Positions 10,750 through 25,217 are shown, counted from the first letter of the stretch. The stretch is 64,000 nucleotides of DNA from Apostichopus japonicus (GCF_037975245.1 NC_092567.1:6756714-6820713), one strand, 5' to 3'. A program made the numbers and translations. Notes: a model not told the origin generated them from the sequence alone.

Positions 10750-13700
10750 CATTTATTCCGATAATTTCATGATGATTTAGTGAATATATGTAAAAACAAA
10801 AATGTAACTTGACACAGACACGTTTTGTCTGCACGATGTGTCTGCAAGATGTGTAGGACGGAGCAAGGCTGTTCAATTTATGTTATTCCATGTAGGTTTT
10901 ATTATTCATTAAACATGTACTCTTTAAATCATTTGAAACAGACGGTATTCAAACTTTTGTGTTTATTGCTTGTTTATGCATCCACTAGCAGATAATAGGG
11001 TGGGGGAATGTGTACATGAAATGCTATTTGCCCAAATTTTAACCGGTGGTGGGGGAGGGGAGGGGGTGCACGGGAACTAACACCCTACCGCTTAGGTAGA
11101 AATGTCAATGATAGCTTGATCTAATTGATATAGGTTGTGTTGTATTATTTACTTCCTCGACCCCTTCCTTACTACATACCCAATCGACGTCAGTTTTCAA
11201 ACTGTCTGTTTTCACCGGGTATTTATAACGTTACATCTCTCGTACATTTACTTCTATTGGCGCCAAAATGTATGTTACAAATTTCAAACATCACCCGCGA
11301 ACAGTTGGAAAACACCTGTATATGCTATTGAATACCTGTTCACATCTAGTATCTATATCACTGACAACGAATGTTTTAGTGTTACATTAGTGGAGCTCCA
11401 GAGTACGTATTATATTCGTGGGAGACTGGGAGTTGTTTGTTACCATTGACTTGTTGGTTAATAAGATGGATTATTTAATGGAGAGGAACCACTGTTAATA
11501 GTTAAGACAGCGTTCATTTCATAAGTGAGATAAGTTGACGGTATGGTATAGAGGCATAGGCTAGAGGGGGAAAGCGGCCAGGCCAAACTTAGTTATAGGC
11601 TATAAGCTAGACTAGTAGTAATAAAGTTAGGCTATGTTAGAAAACTCACTCATCACCTTCGAAAAACTATAATTATCTACTTTTAGCGAGAGGACATGCT
11701 TAGCAAATCTAACTCATAAATAATAGAGATCTTAGCCTAGTTGCTGACTGAATATCAGAAAAGTCCAAGTTAAAGCATATCTTAACTATAAAGGAATTGA
11801 ATAAAATACAATCGAGACACTGAGTTTTCTTTAGGGATCTTAAATTAAGCGAAGAATGAAACCAGCGATTAACATTCTAGGTGTACTGATGCCTAACATT
11901 TACTTCATTCTAGCTAACAAAATGTATCAATAGACAAACTCTAGAAACTTTGTTATTCCTCAAAAAAATTTAAATCACAGAAAATGGTTCAACTCGATTT
12001 TAATCGTACATAACATAGCCTTATACGCATTAATACAAGTCAAACTATAACATTCCAAAATTATCATTTTAATCACCTAACTTATTAAATCTACCAGGTC
12101 GGACATTTGAGCCACTTGTGTGAGAAACCTGCAGCTTTTTTACCGAGCAGGCTAACTGAAATAATGTTATTTAATAACTGATTAGTTGAATGACCATACT
12201 CCTGCCAATATACCTGACACTTTATATGAAATATACCTTTGTTAAATACTGTATAGGGCCCAGAGCTTTGAGCCTCTATAAAACAGTTTTCCTATTAAGT
12301 CTAAAAATAATCAAATGCAATACATAGTTATTAAAGGAATCTTTCGTCCATGTTTTTCCAGGAGCAACTAGATCGTGGTGTTCTACTGACAGCTGGTTTG
12401 TCTTAATTTTGCCCACATAATTATAAAAACTGTACGTCATTTCCAAGCCAACAGACTTATGGCCACATGATGTTTAAAAAGTAAAATAGTTTTGAATTGA
12501 AAGTGCGCCACCTATTTTACCCTGCTGCAACTCTCAATAGCAGAAGTTCGCCAGAGCCGTAGCTCAAACGTTAAATGTTCCGCTAACTGTTCACACCCGA
12601 TGAACTCCATGTAACAGAAGATATTTCAATGAAGACCCAATCAACCCGATTAAACTTAAAAGTAATAATTAATTAGTATAATTAAACCCTCAAGGATATG
12701 AAGTGTTTCCAGATAACAACATTATTTGTAAAAAAAAAATGTAAAAAGCGGATGGTACTATTTAATTGGAAGAAACGATAAAGTTTAGAAAGTTAAGATC
12801 ATAAGCAATACCCAATTTAGGAATATCTACAAACACAAAGAAAGAACAAAGCTACATTTCGAAAAAAATCCACTGGAAGTTATGTCAAACTTAAACCGTA
12901 ACTTAGAAATGAATTTAATAACTAAACACAAATGGACATCATCATTTAAACAAATCGTATTCATTAGAAATAATTATAACTCAAGCATAATAGTCGGATT
13001 TGGATCAATAATTAAATAATTTGTATATTAAATTTTGAGTTTAAGCCTCGTCAACCTTCTCTCTTGAAACCGTGAACTTGATCTACCATACATCTGCTTC
13101 TCTAAATTGCATTTTAATTATTAGAAACAACCTATTGATTTAAATATAATTCTTCCAAATATCCTTAAACTTTATCAAAACCTGATATTAGTTAGAGTAG
13201 AAGTTTCCTTTTCATGAATCCTATAACATTAAATTACATTTTCCTTCTGAAAGTTCTAAATAAAAATACAAATAAATTTGATCAATATTTTTCTTCAAAA
13301 GATAGATAATCTCCATTATTATTTACCAATTTCTTATAAAATTCTCAACCCGTCATAGAATTTGTTTCCTATTAACTAATAAATAGACATATGTAGCCTC
13401 ACATTCTCCTTTTATTAAACCTTACCAGCTATAAAAAACTGTAATTTAAATTTTTATTGTAAAACAATAAAACTAACCCTTTAATCCTTCATTACCACTT
13501 TATTATTCTCTAATCAATTCTTATTATTCCTGTTTATATTTGTCTCCCCTTAAAATCAATCCCTTTTTTCCGTTCCATAAATTTATTCCTTATTACAAAT
13601 AAACACGACCTAAATGTCTTAGTTTATCGCTTTACTTTCCCTTATTTTCATTTCGTTACTTTTATTATTTATTATATTATTATAATTATTCTAACCCTAA

Positions 13701-13763
13701 CCAAATCCAATCTATTTATCTCTATCTACTCTATTTATCAGTAACTATATTCTTTCATTCTAG
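10750..13763. other. AT-rich stretch upstream of the first visible exon
   Basis: No exon supported; this is probably intron of the LRR gene, since 13764 begins at a splice acceptor and not at a start codon. A 104-codon frame at 11135-11449 has no recognisable motif. From about 11600 to 13760 the sequence is very AT-rich, with little internal repetition visible. Confidence 0.5.
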
Positions 13764-13972
13764 ATTCCTATCTCCTGTGTGGATCTATACCTATGCTCTC
13801 CTAGAGTTGATGAGTCTGGTCTGAACCTTATCCTTGACTCTGGTCTCTCTCTCTCTATCCTGAGTTCTCTCCAGAAGCTGGTGATCACTGACGACAACAG
13901 GATACTAACTAATGAAGAGTGGGCGGCCATCTTGTCTTACTCCTCACAGTGTACAAGCTTGGAGGAGCTGAG
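13764..13972 (+). CDS. LRR-protein exon (first visible), NLR-like C-terminal region
   Basis: This 209-base exon lies between a pyrimidine-rich acceptor (TTCTTTCATTCTAG) and a strong donor (GAG/GTAAGTAT). Read in frame 0 from 13764 it is fully open and ends in phase 2. Residues include SSLQKLVITDDN and, at the end, CTSLEELR: leucines spaced as in leucine-rich repeats, with the intervening EEWAAILSYSSQ as the helical side. The style resembles LRRs at the C-terminus of echinoderm NACHT-LRR (NLR) receptors, which act as cytoplasmic immune sensors. That family assignment is an inference. Composition is clearly less AT-rich than the surrounding intron. No initiator methionine belongs here, so the protein must start upstream, probably outside the window or in an exon I could not detect. 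Confidence 0.8.
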
Positions 13973-14997
13973 GTAAGTATTCCGGTGTAGATGTTAGAAT
14001 CATCATAACAGTTAAACAGGGAATTAATTTAATTAATAACAGTTATCAATATTAAACTAACAATATAGAATGTAAACTCTGCTGTATTTTAATGCCAAGG
14101 ATTGGATTTAAATTAGTTTAGTTGGATTTATTTGAACAATTAGGTCATCGTGGAAGGAATTTTGTAGAATGTTATGATTAATTAAACAAAATATAATGGA
14201 TAAATAGGGAATATTTTAAGAGGGCGTTGGTAATAGAGGGGTGCAGGGATGGGTGGTGGTTGTTTAAATGTTCTTTGTTTATGTTAATGTTAAAATTTAA
14301 CTAAATAGGTTTTAGAATTACAGGAATGTTTATTAGGATAAAATAAGAGATATATACACAAGGTAGTTGGATTTAAATAATTCTAGCGAGTAAAATTAAT
14401 ATTCTTAAGTAAGGTTTTATAAGAAATAACTGTTAATTTTGACTGAAATCTCTGAAATATATGATTTTTAATTATGTTCCATTAATTTAAGAATTTCACA
14501 ACGAAAGAGATTGAAAATCGTTATTAATATTAATCTCCCCAAAATTGTCATCAGATAATAATACTCTATAGCTAAACTGAAATATACACCAAACAGGCAA
14601 CCAATAAAACAGTTTTAGTCGAAATTTCAAATATGGTTACTCAAAATAAGTTAAAAATTAAAACAAAATGAAAGTTAACAAAAAGGAAATAATTAATTGT
14701 AATTGAGTTAACTATAACTTTTTTTATAGCCATAAATATCAGAAAAGACAAATCTTTAATCCATTCAAAACTACATCAATTTCTTCTTTATAGTTTGAAA
14801 TACAATGTTATACAAAAAAGCTAAATTAATATTTATGCCTATATTTTAACATAATTTTAAACTATAATTAAAAAATTTACCGAGAGCTTCAGCTTTGTTT
14901 AATTCATAACTTTAAACAAAAACTGTTTTATATTTTAATATTCGTCGTAATAATATTACGTCCCTGCTTGGTCCTTTATATTTCAGTGTCATTTAAT

Positions 14998-15090
14998 TCC
15001 TCCAGGCCCCCTCCCACCCCTTCCCCAACCCCCCCCCCCCCCCCAACCCCTCCTCGCTCCTCCTCTCGCTCCTCCTCTCGCCTTCTTTGG
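14998..15090 (+). repeat. Pyrimidine-rich tract with long C run
   Basis: Nearly pure C/T, including a run of C at about 15027-15044 and then CTCCTCTCG-type repeats. Translation gives a Pro/Ser/Arg low-complexity frame without other coding support. Confidence 0.8.
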
Positions 15091-16816
15091 TCTCACAGAT
15101 CAAACCTCGTAAAAATGTCTCCTTTCCGGCCTTACAATTCACAAAGTAATCAGTGACATCTTCAACTTACAGCTGACGTGTTACTAAAAAAAGGGGAAAA
15201 ATGGTTAAGTCACACACGCTCACCCTCCCCCCCCCCCCCACCACCCAAGTCTCGAAAGAAAAGAGAAAACTATTTAGTAGTCACATAAATGAAATACATG
15301 AGAAAAGAAAGCTGATTAACATATGTTATAAGTGAAATACCGCCATTCCAGGAATAACTGTAACTGCGGAGAAAATATCACTGGGAATAACACACTTTGG
15401 GAGTTTTGCTTGGTCTGACTATAAAAAACAAATATAACACAGAATGTTGATTCCCTATATATATAACAAATACTTTACCCCAATCCCAGTGTGCTCCTCG
15501 GTAAGTTCAGACTCGCTCCCTCTGCCCCACTCCCCTACATACATCTGACATGTAACCGCCACCACTCTCCATTCGTCACCCTTCCCCGCCTCCCCGTCGT
15601 ACATAATCTTTTTCAGAAAGCCCATCGAATCCATTCCATGTTTCTACCCGATAACATCATCACCGTTTTAGTACACAAATTATGCCTATTCTGTTTCTAC
15701 AATAGTTTTCTGCATAGACGATTGATTCAAACAATTTATTCTTAAGTAAAAGAAGTTACCAGTACAGATTACACACCTGTGAACTCCTGTAAATGCCTAA
15801 TTAGCATAATAATATATGACACTAGCCAGGGTCAAAGATAATGAATAGAATAGAAACGAGCCACGCGTCTATAGTGTACACCTGGAATGTTGTAACTGTC
15901 ATACAACGTAACCATGGAAACCGACGCTAAGTAGGTCAGTTCGTGTCTAGCAGTGGCTGGGATGTATACTGGTTAGACATATTCAATAGCCATTCAGTGA
16001 TATGTCATACGCCATGATATTACAACGTGTTCTCATTATTATTCTTTGTTTATATATTTTAAATGAGTAAACTTGATTTCCTTGGTTGTTTAATACATCC
16101 CTCACTTGCTCCTCTCCCTAATTTGATAGAAGGATTGTTTTATTTCCCTTTCTTCGTTTTTTTTCCCTTTATGTACTTCTCGTTGGTATATGGAAGTCTG
16201 CCTAATTAGCACATAATTGAATAGCCCTTTAATGTAACTCACTTATCTAATATGTGACTACAAACATTGCGGGTTCTTAATTGCCTATAGTTTTATGGAG
16301 AACAGTTTTGTTCTGTGAAGTTGATTAAACGGTTAAACGGTGGATATAAAATATTGCTCGTGTTTAGCAGGGAAAGTAATTCTAAGGTTCATGTCGCCTT
16401 ACCAAATCTGAAATATAGTAATAATAAGTTTTGAACTGTTGAAGAACCATAAACCCGAATTATGCATACCTACTGTAATTAAAGTAAGTCGTTTTTTTCT
16501 CTCAACTTTGTTGACCGATTTCTTATGTATGCATACGCTCAGTTATCTCAACACTATACATTGTTTTGACCCCAGCCACATGACGTAATACACATTATAC
16601 AGGACGACAAACTCGGCGATACATAGTTTTATAGTTTTATAGATAAAACAAAACCAAGGTGAAGAGTGTTTGACCTGTAAATTTAAGCAAGTTTGAACAC
16701 TTCACTGTTCATCAATCTGACTTCAAGCATTAACGCTTTTTTTGGTTTCGATGATAATCCTAACGTATGCATTCATGCAGGCGGATGGTGTGTGTGTGTG
16801 CGTGTGTGACGCTTTG

Positions 16817-17125
16817 CTTGTAAACACGATATCTCAAGTAGGGAAGCTTGGACCAATCTAAAATTTGGTGTATATAGGTACCAAATGGAGTAGAAGAACC
16901 TTATTATTTTGTGGGGAGAACATTTGGGGTCACAAGGGGCCAAATACTAAAAATCTTGTAAACATGATATCTCAAGGAGGTAAACTTAGACCATTTCATA
17001 TTTCGTGAATAGGAAGACCACATTAAGGAGCAACAGCCTATAATTTTTTGTGGATATCAAAGGTCATTTGGGGTCACCGGGGTTCAAATTTTGGAAACTT
17101 TGTTTTATAAGCTACCGTATCTCCC
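16817..17125. repeat. Tandem repeat, period about 138 bp
   Basis: Unit 1 starts CTTGTAAACACGATATCTCA (16817) and unit 2 starts CTTGTAAACATGATATCTCA (16955). A third, partial unit follows at about 17098. Each full unit closes with a CATTTGGGGTCAC motif. The array is preceded by a (GT)n tract. A fragment with the same GT-then-CGATAACTCAA layout lies at about 45455-45530, so the family is dispersed. Confidence 0.7.
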
Positions 17126-18498
17126 ACCAACCAGCCTGTCAGATAACGTGCTCGTTACGCTTCGTACGAATATGAGGCTGTTGGCAATTGGTAATGAGCT
17201 TATGGGCATCCATATAATCTAAATACGAACATATTTATTTTGGCTTCAAGGTGCCGCTCGGAAGCCTTATTTTGCGTGCAGAAAGGTGTATTTTGTAATG
17301 CAGCGGTTCTGTTGGACGTTTTCGTCTTATTCATTTCAGGTTGGATGTAGTTTCGTTGTGACCAGGCGGCGTTTATGAAACTTAACAGTCGTCTATTTAG
17401 AGTTTTTACTATGACCAATCTCAATGCGAAATAATTGTGTAAAATGGTCTTAGTTTGGCAGTGAGTTCACGAGCTTTTGTCTGGATTTGCTGTTGATCCA
17501 AATTTGTGTAGTCTCTTCCACCAGTGTCAGCATAGCTAGGCCTTAAAAGTAACGTTCGACTTTCGTCACGTTTATGATCATGGGACAATTTGAACGAACC
17601 TGGCTAGGCCTGTGAGCAATTTTATTTTGTCTAGGCCAGCAAAGGTTGGATAGATTAGGGTTCGTTAACACAACAACGTGAAGAATACGAGTCAGAATAC
17701 CAATACACTTAAGATGGCAAAACATCTCCTTCATTATTTCTTAAGGCAATTTTCCAACTGGCTATTTGTCATTGTTCGCAAAGTATAAATAGAACACACT
17801 CAGATTTAAGGAGTTTTGAGACAAGTTTATTGTTGTTACTGCTGGGAATTTTGGAAGAGAGATGCTCTAACAACCCCAGATTATCATTGCGTAAAAGATC
17901 GCTTTGATTTAAGCAGTGAAATGGAGTAATAGCGATATTTTTCGCGCATCAATCTGCAGCTAAAAGACAGATAATTAATTGGGAAATTGTACGAAGTCGC
18001 CGCTCTAATGTAGCAGCGGTTCAAAGTAGCAGTGAGGTACTGTATATGCTTAGGACCCCCGCACACCTAATTTTTGTATAGTATATGCCTATAAGGCTAT
18101 AGTAAAGTAGAGGAGCCCTAATGTAACAGAAGCCAAGCTATCTTCGTAGGTATTTTACAGATGTTGTATTTTTAATCGTTTGAGACATTACAGTATAGGC
18201 CTACCTGCTTATTTATGATTCTGCGTCATGTTTTACTCTGTTCAACACTTACTTTTAGTGGAAGAAAATTTTTAATTTCGTACTGCAAAGAATCATATCT
18301 TTCTAATGTGCAATTACGTAGCCCCATGCATCAGCCTAACTGCCTAACCTTTGTTCATAGAAAGTATTGATGTTGCAGATCTGTACTTTGGAGACTTGAC
18401 CAACAATCATAGGCCTAGTGGCGAGTGGAATTTGGCGATTAAATTTCTAGTCACGGTCGCCAAATAGCGAGTACTTTCAAAAATATTTGTCGAGGCCT

Positions 18499-18748
18499 GA
18501 AAACCTTCACAACATGATTTCTCATGGTAGAAATCATGGATACTTTTCATACATGGTATATAGATTTGCCATATTGAGTACAAGAATACTATTGCTTGTG
18601 AGGTCAAATCTCCTATAGGTCACCAGAGGTCAAACTCTGAAAAAACTTTTACCTGATATGTAACGATGGAAATCGTGGATACTTCTAATACTTGGTGTGT
18701 GGATTCATAACATTGAGTACAAGACCCCTATTGTTTTTGGTGGAGGCA
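18499..18748. repeat. Tandem repeat, period about 140 bp
   Basis: Two diverged units start at 18499 and 18639. They share TGGATACTT, CATATTGAGTACAAGA-like and AGGTCACCAGAGGTCAAA-like segments. The closing segment resembles that of the array at 16817, and both likely belong to one repeat superfamily. Confidence 0.65.
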
Positions 18749-19208
18749 TATATAGCCACGTACAGTAGACTAACCTGTGTTTATCATGCTATAGTGTAAT
18801 TGTAACAGCTAGTTTTGGTTATACTAACAAGCAGAAGTCTACCGCCTTGCATCGAAATATCAATGCATTTTGCATTCTGGTTATCTTTGGAAAGGAGGGG
18901 TGGGTGTGGGCTCCAAATATTACTTGCGTCCGTTAGGAGGGGTCTAAACGGGGAGATCCCTTTTATTAAAATATAACCTTTAATAAATAGTTTTCAATGC
19001 TGTAGCAATATCTTGAAATTATTAGTTCAACAATTATTTCCAATATATTGCCTACATGTGTACATTGAGTTGTTGTGTCCGCTATAGCCCTTAAATTTTA
19101 TATAACATTAATGATATATTCGAAAGCGCCTGTTTTAACCAGTCAATGGATAGATACAGAAAACTAAATATTGTAAAGAAAACGTTTTACATAAGAAGTA
19201 GCAGTATT

Positions 19209-19834
19209 CAAGGGCGGCGGAACCGGGGGGGCACGTGCCCCCCCACTTTTCCTCAGGTTAAAAATGTGCCCTTTTTCTACATAAAAATTGAGGTGTCTCA
19301 AGTTAGCAAGAGGCCAGGGAACCAGAATAAACACTCGGGAAGGGCCGTTTCCGGCCATCTGAGGGGTTTGTAAAACCAAAAATTTTCTTGTACGCCCGCG
19401 CCAACTGATGGTGGCGCTCCGCTCAGATAGTCGTGCATACAACTTTGCCAATCCCGGCTACACCCCTGACTTTAAATGAATTTCTGTGGGTCAAAGTCAA
19501 AGCTATTTCGAATGGAAAAAAAATGTTAAGATATTAACAAGAAATAAACTCTAATTCGGAAGATTCCTACATTAGCAACTAGCATGTTCTCACCTCATTT
19601 TGTCTCAAAAGAAAACTTGTTCCTTGTTTCCCAATTTGCACATTGGATATTGCAGTGCTAGTATGCATAATTACCTTGACGGGGGGGGGGGGGCGTTGGT
19701 GGAGTGATGTGTATACGCAAATAAGATCATACAATAAGAGTTAAAAAGGGTACTAAATATAAGGCTGCATCAGCCCAATCGAGTGCCCTTTGATGTCGGT
19801 GCCCCCCAGATTTAAAGTGCTTCCGCCGCCCTTG
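19209..19834. mobile_element. hAT-type element (CAAGGGCGGCGGAA family)
   Basis: The 626-bp element has 14-bp terminal inverted repeats CAAGGGCGGCGGAA. It is flanked by the perfect 8-bp duplication GCAGTATT (19201-19208 and 19835-19842). The hairpin core is at 19390-19431 and a G run at about 19681-19694. An internal CCCGGCTACACCCCTG at 19454 may be the end of another element inserted here. No transposase. Confidence 0.85.
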
Positions 19835-21211
19835 GCAGTATTTATGCGTTAATTATGCTAATTAGATACAAGGAATGTAACCAATATATTTTCTTTCTAT
19901 GTCCGGAGTAGTGTTTTACATAGAACTGGGCAATTCAGGTATAAGGTAGGATGATACTGAGCTAGACTTTAACATATTTATTGGATATTATGCACTATCT
20001 GTTACCGGTTAATCCAGATAATTTCATTTCATGCTCGATAAACTCAAGTGCCCTCTTGTTGTCATGTGTTTGTAACAAGTGCCTCCATGTCTAGAAATTT
20101 GCTTTTTGGCTTCAAAATAGTAATAATGATAAAATATGCAGTTCAAAAGTACCGGTATAAAGACAACTGTTGCTGAAAACATTCAAATACGGTACTTGAA
20201 CCTGTGGAAAGGAATGCACAGATTATTTATTTTGATAAATTCAGATAATTTGACAGTCTAGTGGTTTCTTGCGTAAAATCAAAGTCACTTGCCCCACTTC
20301 CCCTCAGTGTTTGTTCCTCCATATTCCAATAAAACTATTATTTGCGAATCAACGAAGATCGTAGTACTGTAGTTCTTGTTAAAATACAGGAAGTTGTAAC
20401 AATTCCTTGTTATGAAGGACGTCGGATATTTTAGACAAATGCAGCTCTTTACTGAGAACATAGTTGAATAGGAAGATTTGATTGTGTAATGGTTAAGGAA
20501 ACTCTTATCAACTCCACAATAAATGTTATAATTTTGTAAAATTGGATTTGGATCAATGACGAAATAACAACTCGTACAATGTGATAACATTATTGAAGGT
20601 TGATATTGAATAAATACTTAGATAACTTTGGTATATCTGCATCTTTCATGCAATAGTAACATTTTGTGTTCTTTCTACTGAAATATAACCCGAGGAGAAC
20701 CAGTTGTTGCACCCAGTAAAGAATGTTGCTATGTCCTCGACCCTCCTACCCCCTCCCCCTCTCCCTTCCATTCATCCTCCGTTTCAATGCAAGTGTTTAC
20801 AGGTTTGTCATACGGCCATTAAGTTGAAAATATAATATGTAGCATCTTAAACTATTTTGAGATTAAGAAACAATATTTCAGCTTTAAGATTCATAATTTC
20901 TAGATTGTATATTTTACCAGTGACCTCTAACAATCTGAAATATTTTATTTTAGTTCTCGTTTAAAGTGAGAAGGATTCACGAAGACGAACTATAAAATCA
21001 ATTAATTTACCGAAAATAACATACGATGTATACCACGTGATCCGAGCAGGCGGTTGTTACAATTAACCTGTATTACTCTGTTTGTTGTGTAAAATGTTAA
21101 ATGTTCATATGCTTGAACAACTTTATAATAATTGAAAGTTAAACATATAAACAATTCTGCCAATGCTGATAATGTGGACAGCTATAGGCTACATATTACA
21201 ATTACTATCAA

Positions 21212-21713
21212 AGTAGTCGTAGGAGGCGGGGATTGAGGGCTGCAGCACCCCCCTCCCCCTCCAACCAAATATTTTTCTGTGAAAATTCGGGCAATATGCT
21301 GAGGATTTTTCGGGCACCTACTGAAAGAAAAAAAAATTGCAACGATGCAGCTAAAGGAAATCAATAATTTAAAAAAAAAAATCCTTGGTAATTGAAATAC
21401 AGTTGTAAGCTTGCCCGACTTATTCGCCATTACTAATGTAAAAGAGAGTTTTGACTTAATTGGCCCTCCATGCTTTTCTCCATCTACATAAGACATTTCG
21501 TTGTTCACATCAGCATCAACTTTTACGGACCGTACGGTACACGATGGCTTGCGATGCAATGACTGATGCATGCCTATATGATATGCATACTAAAACGTTG
21601 AACGCGCGCGAAGCGTGAACAATATTGGTTATATTTTTCGGGCAAGTCGTTACAGCCCCAACCCCCCCCCCCCTCCCCCCGTCCCCAAATCAAATTGGGC
21701 TCCTACGCCTATG
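21212..21713. mobile_element. MITE of the GCGTAGGAG family
   Basis: The 502-bp element starts AGTAGTCGTAGGAGG and ends in the inverted form of CATAGGCGTAGGAGC (11 of 15 match). The flanks are the perfect 8-bp duplication ACTATCAA (21204-21211 and 21714-21721). Its interior matches the middle layer of the composites A and B (for example around ACATTAGTAATGGCGAAT in one orientation, and CGCGCGAAGCG near 21603). The 129-codon antisense frame across it has no family features. Confidence 0.8.
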
Positions 21714-21994
21714 ACTATCAATCACACACAATTTACATACAGCAGTTCCAACTATCATCATTATTATCTACATTGTTATCCATTCTAATTTATTTTCTTG
21801 GAATCGTTGAAACACAAGACTTGTGATCATAATTAATCCTGATTAGTATGATCAATCAGATGTGATTTATTTCCTTGTTATTTGTTGTTTACTTTGTTTA
21901 TCTTCATTGGTTTAGTAAACAATAAACATGACTAGGAGGACATTCCTCTACGTCATCTAATCTTACACGTTGATTATTCCACTTCTCTCTATAG

Positions 21995-22071
21995 GTTTAT
22001 TTCATACGATCTGCCAGACACTATTCCGGTTGGATCCATTCCATCATCCTTGAAATCAAGAAACGTGAAAG
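21995..22071 (+). CDS. LRR-protein exon 2 (visible)
   Basis: This 77-base exon lies between the acceptor TTCTCTCTATAG and the donor AAAG/GTATTG. Joined to the previous exon it completes an Arg codon and continues FISYDLPDTIPVGSIPSSLK, extending the LRR strand LEELRF by one more repeat. It ends in phase 1. The continuing open frame across an 8-kb intron with matching phase is strong evidence for a real exon. Confidence 0.8.
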
Positions 22072-25000
22072 GTATTGTCACAATGACGTCATAATGGACA
22101 CACTTAAAATTTCTTACATTTTTCTCAAGGCTTGACCAACTATGTGAATGCCTGTTGACTTGTTGATTGTTGTTGATTCACAAACAATAGAGTAATGAAT
22201 CAGCGACACATCATTACCATTTTATATGAAGGAGACACCCAAAACTAAGTCTTGTGATAGTAAACAACGAACTGAATAAATAGAAATGTAACAACACTTA
22301 ATATTGCTAAGCTTGGTTGATTTAAGAGATATTCCTTTCATTTCGCTCCTTCGAGATCACTGCACTATAAGATGTTTTTGTGAGAAGCCATCACATCAAT
22401 TGATGCTTTAAATCTCTTTCCAAAAAAGTAGTGGTATCATACACTTTGGGCAACTTAATTACACAGCGACATGATTGTGTAAGGTTTTGAAGTAATGCTG
22501 TGCCCCTTGGAGTCTGTCAACCCCCCCCCCCCCCTCCCGTAAAACACACACATTTAAACACATCCGCACCGCCGCTTGAACCATCCTTTCATTCGGAATT
22601 GCAGGATAAAGGGACGAAGTTTAACTTATTTTCCTTTCCAAGTTCTGCAAACGAAGTTTTTGGTCTCTGAAATTGCTGCAAAGTGTATTAAAAAATAAAC
22701 GAAAACAAAACAGAGACCAAAAATGTATCGGAACTGCTGGTGCTAGATGTATCGTACTCGAAATATACGACTAGGTTATATTAGCATAAAGACTTTATAA
22801 AGGCAAAGATAAAACACTCGTTCTGCAGCTTTGTACCGGAACGGAGGGTTGTCAAAGCCAACATCATATAAGGAGTAGGGAGGGGGCGGGTCTGTGGTCT
22901 ATCCCCAGATAAAGGGGAAGTTTAGACTTCAACTGATACCTTCTGAAGCAAAGTTTGACTTATATGACTTGAATTATGTCCAATATATGCGTCTAAAAGC
23001 AAAATTGTGTTTTAACTATGTTAAGTTAGTTTGAAATGCGTGGTGGTGGCGTGGTGGGGAGACACCCCATCACTCCATTGATCGACGCTTGAAAAGAGTA
23101 CAATTTACATGTATTGGCAAACATTAACATCCATGCATCACTTGCCTTGAAAAAAATTATAGTAGAAATGAAATGTGGGTAATGATATGAGGGGAAGTAT
23201 TAGAACTATATTTGAATTTGAGACCATATTTTTTTATTTTTTTTTATTTATACCCTTACGAAAGTAAGAGTTATAATACAAAAAATGAAGAAAAAGAAAC
23301 AGAATCGGTCAGTCTGTTACTCCCTTACTGTAGGTCTAAATTTACCCAGATTTAGATAATATTAGGTAAATAAAATGAAGCAGCTTCCAGAGGCTCCCCC
23401 TGACACCCCCCCCCCCCCCCACGGGGCCTAACACTACTGTCCGCTAAAAATTGAGCTCTTCTCATAAATATATTTCTGTGTTTCAAAATATCTTCAAGAG
23501 TACGAAAAATACCTTCAAAGGGTGCAGCTTAAGTCCAGCGGATCCCCACCAGCCTGCTTGGAATACATTATAGATAACTATAATTTATTGATTACATCTG
23601 TTTTGTGTTTTAGTACAGTACTTCAAACTCCCTACGAGAGAACAAGGGATATCACCAATGCAAAAACTCCAGGGGGCTTCCCCTCGTGGAACCAACCAGG
23701 CCTTGAAATATATTCCAGAGAAAGCCCCTCGACCCCGCTTGAGCTCTCAGAAACGTTCTGTACAATTTTGAGGTTAAGCTTCTTCCTGAAACCCTACCTA
23801 AATCTGCAACTTCCGGGGACTTCGCATCACACCCTTTAATAACATTCAACTATCAAAGAAAAATATCTAATTTACATTTTTGGTTTGTAAATCTGCATAC
23901 AAAGCGAAATGGGCATAACACAGGCTTTATGCTTATGAGTAATGGTTTAATTTTTTAGCCATCAATATACATATTGTGTATCGATTTGGTACAGTTTTAC
24001 ATCGGTATTATATACTTAATGAGGTAACAATGTATACTTTATTCCATTTAACGCGTGTTATCTGTCGAAGTTTTAACTTAATATTTTTGTTTGATTTTCG
24101 GTGAGATGCTAAACTGTCATGAAGAAATAAATATTAGAGTAACCACTAATCTTGCAAGTAGTAGTTAAGAGAGGGATTCAGATACAATTCAAGTAGTCTT
24201 ATTCATCGGTCAATGCCTAAATACAAGAAAAGATCAGTAATGGTTTTTTAATGTTTTCAATTGTATGGTCCACCATCTTGTCTACATACGTCTAAAAAAA
24301 TGAAGACGTTATAAGATTCATTGTAGTCGTTAAAGTGAGTTAAAGCCAAACGAATGTGAGAGTGGTCGGGTGCAGGAGGGGAGGTATAAACACTTCACGC
24401 CGCGATTCTTGCTCATGTGCTATTTACTAGTTGGTTGCTATGGTATCTCTTTTTTTTGGGGGGGGGGGAGGGTGAGGGTGGGTGATTTGACTAAGGAGCT
24501 GCAGTATATGTGCGTCTTGCTGTAATGTTATATACGTCACTAGTCAAACAAAATGTAAAATGTACATGCATGGCAGATCACTATACCACCTTACATTACA
24601 TCTCCGAAATATACGTTTTCAAGCAATACTACTGTTGTTATGAACACCTGAATTTCATGTTTTGATGTATAATAAATATACAAATGGACATGGAAAGAAA
24701 AAAAAACCTTGCATAAAAATACTTCCGACTATTTCTTTTACTGCGATCCAGGGTTTGCATTAGCCGCGGGATTGCGCCATTCCCGCAGTTTTTTATTTTA
24801 AATCACGCATGTAAAAAATTGCCAATACGGGAAGTGCCGTAAATAAATTTCAGCTCTCACCTGAAATTATACATACATTACGGCTGTGACCGTGTAGCGA
24901 TTCATCGATACACGATCGCATTTGGAATAAACGTTTAATAAAAAGTCACGATTTTATTTGTTTTGTTATCCCGTCTATAATCCATCTTAACATCCCGTTA

Positions 25001-25217
25001 ATATCCTTGCCAGTATTTCCTTCTATTAATAAATGAATGAAAAAATATAGCAATTTTGAGAATTCCAATATTTACATATGCACGAACGTGTACAGTAGCT
25101 ACAACTATGAGAGGAAAGCACTTTCTATGGACTACCATGAGTTAGCTGCTTGGTGACAACAAAGACACGTGCACTCGACAAACTACGTGTGCGTAAAATC
25201 ACCAAAAATCACCGACC

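Larger units (their letters stand above)
13973..21994 (+). other. Intron 1 of the visible gene (8,022 bases)
   Basis: GT at 13973 and AG at 21993-21994; the phase agrees with both flanking exons. It holds C runs at about 15027-15044 and 15227-15239 within pyrimidine-rich DNA, a (GT)n tract at about 16788-16807, two short tandem arrays (16817-17125 and 18499-18748) and MITEs at 19209-19834 and 21212-21713. The proline/serine-rich frame at 14968-15156 comes from the pyrimidine tract. Confidence 0.75.

Noticed and set aside
11135-11449. 104-codon frame as an upstream exon of the LRR gene
   Set aside because: No LRR pattern and no phase-compatible splice sites; overlapping frames look equally open.
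24750-24780. hAT-like end CAGGGTTTGCATTAGCC
   Set aside because: No inverted partner or 8-bp duplication was found nearby.
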